A DNA stretch of 61,869 nt, from NCBI GenBank assembly GCA_001598975.1, contig BBXU01000492.1, positions 1 through 61,869 of the forward strand, given 5' to 3'. Position 1 is the stretch's first letter. The number at the start of each line of letters is the position of its first letter. Of the stretch, positions 53,222 through 61,869 are shown piece after piece. The notes under the pieces were generated by a model, which was given only the letters and a program-made list of their open reading frames with translations, had not been told where the DNA came from and did no database searches. This DNA comes from Parachlorella kessleri (taxonomy: Eukaryota > Chlorophyta > Trebouxiophyceae > Chlorellales > Chlorellaceae). Made by a program: the position numbers and the translations under genes.

Positions 53222-56200
53222 ATGCGGGCAAGGGCGCAACGGAAGGTGGCAATTTTGCTGCGCTACTACTTCTTGTTGGGCCTGCTCAGCCTGAACAGTT
53301 TCGGAGTGGCGGGGGCGAGCCGTCATGTTGAAGGTACGCCACGGTCTGGAAGTGACCAGCTTAATGCCACCGAATGCACAGTCGCATTACAGTCCGTTGC
53401 TGTGCAGACGCGGTTCTGAACCAGCTGCTCGATAGATTACCCCCCACGGCTAGCCCCACTGAACGGCTGGTGCGCGTCGTCCGCAACAACGTGGGAGAAG
53501 TGACGAGCTTGTAAGTGGCTCTTGTCTTACTCTTGCAACTCTAAGCGATCCAGTAACTTCAAACCGTTTCGCACTTGTCGCACCGGCATTGCAAACATGG
53601 TTGCCACTTTGGGCTCAACTGAGTAATTGGAGGAGCCCTTGGGTGCAGGTGGCTCGACCCACACGAAAATGATAAGGTACCAGTACTCACGCAGGAAACT
53701 CTTGACATCCTGGCAGGGCTGAACAGGCTGGACTCACTGTAAGTCCCCTGGGCTGGCAGCATGGCACCCTGTTAGTATGTGGGTGAGGGCGGGTTTGTAG
53801 GAGTAGGGACCTGGTGCAACGCAGGTGAGGCAGGCTCGGCACACTGCTTGATAGGTAGGGGCCAAAGTGTTGGGACAAGTCACCGGGGAAGCGGGACGCT
53901 CTACCCAAGTGGCCGCAAGTTCCTTGTCAATCCTACTCGTCTCAAGAAACAAAGCTGGAGCCAGACTTTGCCAGGCGACAACTACCCCCTGTGTCTGTCC
54001 CCTTGTCCAGGGATTTGGCAGGCGCCAGGGTCGAGCAACCAGCTAGACTGCCCGACAGCTGGGCCACCCTTAAACGCCTACTGCTTCTGAGGGTGGATAT
54101 GCCCATTGGGGGAACCCTCCCCAAGTCCTGGGCGGCGCCCGGAGCATTCCCCAGGCTTCAGTCCATGTGAGCCAACTCCTGAGGCGCAAGCTGGGCTTGC
54201 CAGGCAGCTTGCCGTCGTCTGCACTCAGCTGCGGCACTCAACCTCGTGAGCTTGCACACCTCTGCGTTTTTGCTCCAGGCATATACAATGAATACCCTTA
54301 CCTGCAGGGTGCTGACCAACTGTGACCTGGAGGGCAGCCTGCCAGCAGAGTGGGGACGTCCCGGAGCCCTGCCCCAGCTGCAGGAGCTTTTTATAAGCAA
54401 CAGCTCGAGGCTAGGTGGGACCCTGCCCCCCAGCTGGGCAGAAGGCTTCCCATCCCTGCAAACCCTGTGAGTTGGCCATCGGGTGAAGGTTGATGCAAAG
54501 GTTTGGGGCGGATAGGGGCTGCTTCGGACTGGCGCCAGTGATATTAATGTAGGGGACAATCTTTCTCAGGGGGTGGTAGGCTAGCCTTCAGCCAGCGGCT
54601 GCTCGTCGACATAGGGACATGCACTTGGTGTGGGTTGCAGGGCAACCTTATGCCCCACCGCTTCTGGGGTGGGACATTCAGACTATCTGTCTAGGGACCT
54701 GAACGTGTGGCAAGCAAACCTCCCTTCTTACTGCAGAGGCCTGAAAGGGCTGGGAGTTGCCGACACACTGCCGAGCACATGGCTGACACGGCCGGCTTTC
54801 CCCAGCCTGGAAGATCTGTAAGTAACTGCAGCAGCTTCCTCTGCTTACCTCTGAGGCAGCGCCTCCCGCATGCTGTTTTTCGGTACTGGCATCCCGGTGC
54901 TCACTGCTCTGTCTGTCAGCCCTTGTGTTGAGATGCTGAAGGAGGCTGTGCCCCGGTATGTATTGAACCACTGCAAGGGAGCTCCTGGCTAGCCTAACCC
55001 GTGCATCATGTTGCCCTGGACTGGCAGGCATCTGTCCGACTGCAACATCACGGGGAGTCTCCCAGAGGAAATCAGCCTCCAGTCGCTCACCCGCGTGTGA
55101 GTCGCAGCAGCTATTTGTGTGGTGCGCCCTGTGGGCCAGCTGCTGCAGACGCTGCTGCTCTGGACCGGACAGCCCCTGGCACTGGGCTTGAGCATGCATC
55201 ACGTAACTGCGTGCATTGTCAGGCTTGCTGATGCCATGGGTGACAGGCTGCGTGCCATTTCATGATGATGCTGGTGGTCCATGGTGCAGGGATTTCACGG
55301 GCTGCCAGCTTACAGGAACCCTTCCCGCCTGGCAGGCAGGGGCAGGCCAACAGCTTAACTACCTGCTCTTGGCCCGCAACCGCCTCAGGTAGGTTTGCTT
55401 TATATTCTACAGTGTATGAATGCAGTCCCAATTGGTATAGTAAGTGAGCGCCTGGGTAGTCTGACAAAGCACTTGGTGTGACTCACCTGCTGTCTGTGCC
55501 AAGAGGGAGGCTTTTTGGGTTGCGGGCAGTGCAGTACATTTGCCAACTTATATCATTGGATGCCTCCTAGCCTGGCAGGACACCATGCGTTTTGTTCTTC
55601 TTATTGGCCAGGAAGCAGTGCCAACCCTAGACCCTATCTCTGGCCACTGCCCATGCAGTGGCCCTGTGCCAGCCTCGTGGCTTATGGCGGGGCTGCCCAA
55701 CCTCGTGAACCTGGACTTGGCTCACAACATGCTCACCTCATTCACGCGCGACCCGGGCTGCGCTGGCGGTGGCTCAGCCTTGTACTCCCTGTTCCTCAGC
55801 CACAACAGCTTCTCTGGCAGGCTGCCATGGAGTGAGGAGGGCTGCAGGGGCTCACCAGTCCCCTCGCTTAAGAGGCTGTGAGTAGAGAGAGGGACACATG
55901 GTTGGGGCTGCCAAGCCCCGTCCTGGGGCTTGAGCCATTTTAGACCCCTGTCGCATGTGGGCTGTCGCATGGATGGTGCTGTCGACCCACGGTGAAAGCA
56001 CAACGGGTTGTAGGGGCCGTGAGAGCACTCGCTGCGTCATATGCTGCAGAGCGCTGGACGGAAATTGCTTCTCTGGTGACCTTCCCACAGGCTGGCCTGA
56101 GCTCTTCCCAAATCTCACCGACATGTAAGTCATGCCAGCGACCAGGCTTTCTGCGCCTGCTGTTGCAGCAACCTGCGCCATGGCATTTGCATGATTACAT

Positions 56201-59200
56201 GACACCTGGCATCCGCGCATGACTGTGGTGGTTTGTATAATTTTCCACATCCTGACGTAGATAGATAATGACAATGCCTATGCACGAGGTGCAGGTTGTT
56301 GGGCAGCAACTCCCTGACTGGCCCCATACCCGCATCCTGGGCAGAGCCTGCTGCCTTTGTTGAGCTTGAATACCTGTAAGTCTGCGTTTCGTCATCTTTT
56401 GCTCCCTAGGAGTGGGCCTGCCTTCTTCTATGCACGAAATGTCTGTCAGCAGCCACAGCAACTGGGCTTGGTGCGTTCCCTGGGTGCCTGTATGCAGCTT
56501 TAGCAGGTTGAAGGCGAGGTGCCCTGGGACCCATGTGTCGGGTGCAAGGGTTAACTGTTAGGCTTGTGCAGGGACCTCTCGCTGAACCAGCTGACAGGCC
56601 CCGTGCCGGAGCGTTTGCTCAGCAAGCCCAAGCTGGTCAAAGTCAACCTAACATCCAACCACATCTCGGGCACTCTGCCCGCCTGGAAGGGGGACCCCAG
56701 CAACACAGATTCCTTCATGCTGTAAGTTCAACATGCCCTGCTTGCCGGCAGCAATAAAAAAAATCTTATAGAAACACGTGGCGTCAGCGCATGGTGCCTT
56801 ATTCCTTCGCTGCCCTGCGCCCTCCCCTCGATTGTTCCTTCTGGCTGTCCTGCAGGGATCTTTCCAACAACCACCTGACCGGCAGCATCCCTGAGAGCTG
56901 GACCAACCACCGTTGGCGTGACGAAGCGTGTGTTTTCTTAAATTTCTCCCACAACGAGCTGGAGGGGCCCTTCCCAACCTCCTGGGACCTGAAGGCTCAT
57001 CCTGCCTGGTGGCAGTGGTCGGCCGTGAACATGTGAGAGGGCATCGTAGCTTGGCGATGAGTGCTACGCATGCTGGGTACCCGGTGTGGCAAATGTGTGC
57101 ATTGCATAAGATCCTGCGAGCACCAGCAGCGGCCCTTGGCCGCGCATGGCTGCCAGGCATGTGCAAGGCAGCAGGCCCCTGACTACATACACCTTGTATG
57201 CCAAGCCTGACAGCACACACTGCATCCCGCCAGCCAGCCAGCCAGCCAGCCAGGCTGGCTAACTACAGTTGGCAGCACCTAGGAAGTCTTCTGCTCACCT
57301 CAAATGCTCCCGGACGGCATTGCCCAATGCTGAACAAGGACTTGACGGGCTGCTGCTGCAGTGACATCCACAACAACAAGCTGACAGGGTCCCTCCCCTG
57401 GCAGCTGTTTGATGGAGGGAACATACACTTGTGAGTGTCAACCTCATCTCCTGTCATAGCGTCTCCTCATCCTCAGAGGTGTTACTGGCATCCTTTGCTG
57501 CTGCTGACACCTAGCTCTGGCTCAGGAGACTAGGCTCTGGCATCATATGCTGTGCGAACAGAGCTGCTAGCGCTGTCCTGCCAGTGCCGGAAGCAAGGCT
57601 TGCCATTGAGGGCTTGTTAGTCGGGTGTCATTGCCTGCTAACGGTCTGTGCGTGCAGGGCTGCCTCCCCGGGAAATGAGGACCTTTGTATCACTGAGAGG
57701 CCAGCCACCCTGCCAACCGTTGTGGCATGGGAGAGCTTTGAAGCACCCATGCGTGGGGGCGGCCTGTGCAGCTTGCAAGAGCTGATCCCAGACATGCCCA
57801 GTGCACAGCTGTGCTTCAAGGGAGAAGAGCACATTCGTGTGTGCCCCTCCGGTGCCTCTCAACGCTCAGGTAGGAGGCGTTGAGGCTCTGTGGCAGCCCT
57901 AATGCATGGATAGGCAGCACACGCACACCCACCAGTGGTGTATATTTGCTGCTCCTGTTATGCTTCCACGGAGCCTGCCCACGGCAAAAACGGACGTGCC
58001 AGTTTGCTCCGGCATTGCTTACAAACCGTTTCAAGCAACTCTGCCGACGCAGGCATCCCCCCTCTGTGGCCTCTATCATTCATGCTGGCAGTACTGGCGG
58101 TGGGCGCCTATGTGCTGGTACTGACTAGGAAGATGAGATTTGGTGCCCACGGTCTGCCACCTGGGATGTCAGAGGATTGTGAAGCAGGTAAGCCAGCACA
58201 TATACAGGCCGCTTCTGCAGCTCGCAGGAGCAAGGTGGTAGCTGCAGGTTGCTGCACACCATGTGTTGAGCAACAAGCCGGGTCTGCTGCGCCGCCTAGT
58301 AATGTGACAGGGCGGGACACCGGCAAGTACACATGATCCCCTCTTGATGTATGCAGGGGCTGCGCTGCCACTCCTCCCCGAGACGATGAGCCAGGTGACA
58401 GTCAACCTGGTGGAACGCTTACTCAGCAGCCCAGCGGTGCGCCTTACCACCGCTTCTCCCCCGCCCCGGGAAATGACTGACCCACCAACCAGCAGCGAAA
58501 CGCCGCCGCCAGGCACCACTGACTGCAAGCCCTGGCATCACCCGCTGGGGCCCTCAGGCAGTACCGCCAGCCGGTCCCTTGCCCCCAGCGCCGACAGCAG
58601 CGTACCAAGCACAGCAGCAGCATCCCCAGCGGGCTCAGCAAGCACTGTGTCCACCGCCGACTATGTGCTAGCACAGTACCGAAAAGAGATGGAGCAGCAG
58701 AAGGTCCAGGGAGAGGGCGGGTGCCGCCCAGGGCTGGGGCCCTCCTCCATGCTGCGACGGCTGCGGCTGGCAGACCTGAGCTTTGTGCGGGACTCACAGG
58801 GCTCCCTGGTGGTGCTTGGGAGGGGTAGCTTTGCCACGGTGGGTCAGGCCAAAGTGGGCCGTGCCAAGGGAAGCCATGCAGGTTGTGACCCGACCAAGTG
58901 ACATGGGGGGAAGCTTGGGGAAAGCGCAGTGGGAAGGCCGGGTGCCCGCCTGTGCAGCGGCACGAGTGCATGCAGCTGACAGTGATGCGCATCCCACCCA
59001 CCTGTCAGTTCGGAATGCAGCAGCAATGCAACAGGGTGTCCCTGCTGACAGCTCCCTAGCGGGCATGTACCCTCATGCGCTGATGTGCTTACCAGGGTGT
59101 TCCTGGCTCTTCAGGTGTTGGAGGCTCGCCTATGGGGTACCCAGCGCGTGGCCGTCAAGGTGGCTGAGCGGTCCGACATGGCTGCCGTGAAGCTGGTCCA

Positions 59201-60647
59201 GGAGGCGGAGCTCCTACACGGCTGCTACCACCCAAACGTGCTCCAGGTAAGGGTGAACCTTGACATAACAGTGCATGAGCCCGCCCTGCGAAGCCTCGGG
59301 GGCCCTTGGGAACCCGTGGGTCCAGCCAAGCTGTAGCTGCAGGCAGGGTGCATGCTGTGTTGCAGTGCGCTTATACATAGGTTGGAGAGTCAGGTGCCTC
59401 ATTCCCTTGCCTGCCTGCCTGCCTGCCTGCTTGCAGGTGTTTGGCACGTGCACCGCTGGTGAGCTGGTGTTCCTGGTCAGCGAGCTGATGGAGAGGGGCA
59501 CCCTGGCAGCCAACCTGCACAGCGACCAGCTCAAGTGGGGCGCAAGGTGAGGTAGCTGCAGCTGCACGCTGAGCTCGTGATGGGTCAGCAGCCTCGCTAA
59601 TACTGTCCTTCTCTGATTCCGGCGCTTTCCTTCTGCGCGCCGGGCAGGGCGTGCGGCTGACTCTGCATGCATGAGTTGATGTGGTTGACACTGACAAGGG
59701 TGCTTGGCTGATGCTGGTACTACATACAGGGGCCGCCAGGTGCTGCTGGAGGTGGCCCAGGGCCTGGACTACCTACACTCCATCGGGGTGCTGCATGGGG
59801 ACCTCAAGCCGGCCAACATCCTGCTGTCAGAGAAATTTCAAGTCAAGATAGCAGATGTGGGGAGCGCTCACCACCTCGTGCGCAGCGAGGCCCCAGGCAA
59901 GTCATGTTGGTGGTGGGTCTTGCGGCTGGCTTGCATGGTTCCACGCAAGGCTGAAAGGCATCATGGCCCGCCTCATATCTAGAGGCCGACACACAAGGTG
60001 CTTGAGCCTCTACCCAAGGAGCCAGCTACTGCATGAATTAGACGCTGATGTGCACTCCAGTGATGTTGTGCTCCTCCTGACAGAAACCGAACCTGCAATG
60101 CGTGCAGCCTGCGGTGGCACGGTGATGTTTGCCGCTCCGGAGCAGCTTTTGGGGCAGACCTGCACCAAGAAGGCAGACGTTTTTTCCCTGGGCCTAGTCA
60201 TGCTCTCAGTGCTGGTTGGCGGCCAGCCTCGGGGGCGGGGCCAGTACCGCGAGATTGACCTCAGGTGAGCGGCAGGCCGGTGTCCTCCTCAGTTACCCAG
60301 CGTACTTCAGTTTGAGGCGGGGCAAGAGGCACATGTAGTACAGCTTAGTCAGAACAGTACTGTAAAAGATCAGCCCAACTCCAATGATATTTCCCAAGGC
60401 AGTAGCTTGATTGGGGTTGCCCTATCTGACTGTGACTGGATGCTGGCACCATCATGTCGCCTTCCAGCATGCACAGCAGGCAGGGCACGCATGCCAAGTG
60501 ATACAAAATGTTGTTGTGTTTGTGTGCAGGACTTACCCGGGCTGCCCCCCGGAGTTAGCAGACATCATCTCAGCATGTCTGAAAGAGGATCCTGCAGCCC
60601 GACCTACAACCCAACAGCTTATTGGCCAGCTACTGGCTTGCCAGTGA
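53222..60647 (+). CDS. Leucine-rich-repeat receptor-like kinase
   Basis: Twenty-two exons: 53222-53333, 53408-53510, 53649-53738, 54011-54166, 54308-54466, 54737-54817, 55028-55096, 55290-55388, 55659-55877, 56050-56124, 56295-56375, 56572-56721, 56856-57032, 57362-57430, 57658-57869, 58053-58187, 58357-58838, 59115-59246, 59437-59546, 59730-59896, 60084-60264, 60530-60647. They give 1,058 aa. In order: signal peptide ([14 protein letters not shown]), an N-terminal cap-like [11 protein letters not shown], a long array of plant-type LRRs ([16 protein letters not shown] is typical), a Cys-bearing linker, one helix ([17 protein letters not shown], ~623-640) and a kinase. Kinase motifs: GRGSFATV loop, VAVKV (Lys838), HGDLKPAN (Asp928) and DVG (Asp946) in place of DFG, and FAAPEQL. 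It is a non-RD, probably active TKL-type kinase. Exons 3-14 of the ectodomain begin and end in phase 2. The intron after exon 20 starts with GC. Confidence 0.92.
57230..57253. repeat. (CCAG)6 microsatellite in a kinase-gene intron
   Basis: Six perfect CCAG units in the intron between exons ending at 57032 and starting at 57362. Each unit ends in AG, giving many decoy acceptor-like dinucleotides. Confidence 0.9.
59411..59430. repeat. (CTGC)5 repeat directly before a splice acceptor
   Basis: Five CTGC units immediately precede the TTGCAG acceptor at 59431-59436 of the kinase gene and take the place of a normal polypyrimidine tract. Confidence 0.9.
59897..59898 (+). other. GC splice donor in the kinase gene
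   Basis: The intron after exon 20 begins GCAAGT following CCCCAG. Joining to 60084 completes GAA and continues into the activation segment ([14 protein letters not shown]). No usable GT lies nearby. Confidence 0.78.
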
Positions 60648-61624
60648 GCAGGGCACACCTATGACTAGCACCTGCGGATGGCAGGCTGCTAACGCTGACC
60701 ACTGACCTGAGACACACATTTCATGAGTGCGGTAGACCTGACCAAACCACATATCTGACCAACCATTGAATCACAGCTGTCACATGCACCATCTGTCGCC
60801 TCAATGGGAGAGAAGGCCTCTGTCCCGTGTTAACAGTTTTCCCATGCACTTGAATTGTTTTATCTGTTATTCATTGTGCTGCATGATCCAGTAACATGTT
60901 GTGTGCTGTTTGTGAAGGTGCAAGGTGCTCGTCTACTCTATATCTTCATCAAGTCTTTCCCTCTGGGATGTGGGTTGTGTAGTTCACCATTCTTTCTTTC
61001 TCAACAGTGGTCAGTTTGGGCAGCTGGAGTGGGCGAGGACACCAATGTCAGCCTGACCTAGCAACCACAATGTAGTATGCAAGCCTGTAAGGCAGGCTGT
61101 CCGTGCGTGTAAAATGCGTGCGGATAAAGTCACTCCGGCTTTCAGCAGGTGGAAGGCCTTGCCTTAACTTGAAGCCCAGGAGGCTGCTCAAAGTCTAGCC
61201 TTCACACTCAGCGGCACTTGCTGAACTTAGCTGGAGGGTGTCCTAACCCTGCTCTGGCTGCTGCCAGCTCCAAGGCAGCAACGGCGCCGCCACACAGAGA
61301 GGAGCCACACCCCCAGATAGGCCACCACCTGTGCCACCACCGTTGCCTCTACAATGTTGAGTTGGTGGGAAAACCGCCAGGTTCGACAGAGCGTACTGGG
61401 CAAGCACCAAGGGACACTCTACAGTTAGGCCCCTGTGTAAAGTGCGATGTAACATTTACGGTGCAACAGAACCAGCCTTCTTGTATTAGCCTCCTTCGCT
61501 ATCAGACTGCCTCACTGATGCGCAGCTTGCGCTCCCCTGCATGCAGAGCCCCTTGCACTGCCTGGACTCGTCGGATTTGCCATCTTACCTGCAATGCACC
61601 GCCACCAGGCCGCCTGACGCTGCG
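60648..61624. other. Intergenic region after the kinase gene
   Basis: About 980 bp. Two TGTAA motifs occur at about 61086 and 61108, some 440 nt past the kinase stop, as candidate poly(A) signals. A plus frame at 61218-61667 lacks recognisable motifs. No other gene seen. Confidence 0.45.
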
Positions 61625-61840
61625 ATGGACCCCACTCCACTGCCGGCCAACCACCAGCTTGTGTTAAGCAGTGAGGAGGTGGCGGAGCATGTCCGCAAGG
61701 TGTGGGCCAACTTCTACCACCAGCTACAGCCCTGCATCGCAGTGAAGGAGCAGGCCTGTGACGGCTCCCCTGCCGCCGCCGCCGGTTGTGCCTCACCGGC
61801 CTGCTCCTTGACTGCGATGAAGAGCTGCAGCAGATCATAG
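61625..61840 (+). CDS. Possible start of an unknown gene at the window edge
   Basis: An ATG-started frame reads MDPTPLPANHQLVLSSEEVA and then EHVRKVWANFYHQLQ...AVKEQ, the latter protein-like. It ends in a stop at 61838-61840 inside a region that is an inverted copy of itself. The same peptide (EHARKVCANFYDLLQ...AVKEQ) is encoded on the opposite strand by the right arm. An intron donor before the stop is possible. No family recognised. Confidence 0.3.
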   Translation: MDPTPLPANHQLVLSSEEVAEHVRKVWANFYHQLQPCIAVKEQACDGSPAAAAGCASPACSLTAMKSCSRS

Positions 61841-61869
61841 AAGTTGGCGCACACCTTGCGGGCATGCTC
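61685..61869. repeat. Inverted duplication, ~69-nt arms, at the right edge
   Basis: Arms 61685-61753 and 61801-61869 match as reverse complements at 59 of 69 positions by hand count, with a 47-nt GC-rich and partly self-complementary centre. The right arm is cut by the window end, so the duplication may continue. Both arms keep an open frame reading toward the centre and encode similar peptides. Confidence 0.85.

Noticed and set aside
58444..59066. 185-codon minus-strand frame opposite the kinase juxtamembrane exon
   Set aside because: It is a shadow of the Ser/Thr/Pro-rich exon 17 and has no domain or splice support.
1..61869. CRISPR arrays, operons, bacterial promoters, integrases, tRNA or rRNA genes
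   Set aside because: None seen: the genes are intron-rich eukaryotic units with no spaced repeat arrays, and I found no convincing RNA gene by eye.

Overview
The window is nuclear DNA from a plant-lineage eukaryote, most likely a unicellular green alga (Chlorophyta, perhaps Trebouxiophyceae). Its genes are split into many short exons by mostly GT-AG introns of about 100-600 bp. The products are plant- or alga-type: a thylakoid-type bestrophin, FIE of Polycomb complex 2, raffinose synthase, a DNAL4/LC10 dynein light chain and cytosolic ribulose-phosphate epimerase. Several genes are followed by TGTAA, the usual chlorophyte poly(A) signal. Species cannot be fixed by eye. Exon coordinates were derived by hand from splice sites, reading phase and remembered family motifs; no alignment was run.

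Layout, left to right: KRE6/SKN1-type GH16 glucan enzyme (+, 118-3759); bestrophin channel (+, 4526-8509); nucleoporin ALADIN (+, 9507-12434); short-chain dehydrogenase-like protein (-, 13144-14699); spinster-like MFS transporter (+, 16364-20907); DNAL4/LC10 dynein light chain (-, 21924-22610); seven-helix membrane protein (+, 23012-26484); small single-helix protein (-, 27429-28125, tentative); ribulose-phosphate 3-epimerase (+, 30126-31583); unknown basic, probably nuclear protein (+, 31945-34554); FIE/EED (-, 35523-38801); raffinose synthase-family glycosidase (+, 39397-52387); spindle-checkpoint protein MAD1 (-, 40650-45845), lying wholly inside intron 3 of the raffinose synthase gene; LRR receptor-like kinase (+, 53222-60647); and an inverted duplication running off the right edge (61685-61869).

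The genes form no pathway or operon. They are ordinary neighbours covering cell-wall glucan, chloroplast ion balance, nuclear pore, chromatin silencing, mitosis, cilia/dynein, pentose phosphate, raffinose sugars and surface signalling. The most striking structure is the nested MAD1/raffinose synthase pair. The host intron is 5,665 bp, and its ends carry a G14 run just after the donor and a C11 run just before the acceptor, which could pair in RNA and bring the splice sites together. Other points of note are three GC-AG introns (two in FIE, one in the kinase), a 12-nt micro-exon in ALADIN, a large insert and long C-terminus in the raffinose synthase, and a uniformly phase-2 LRR exon cassette.
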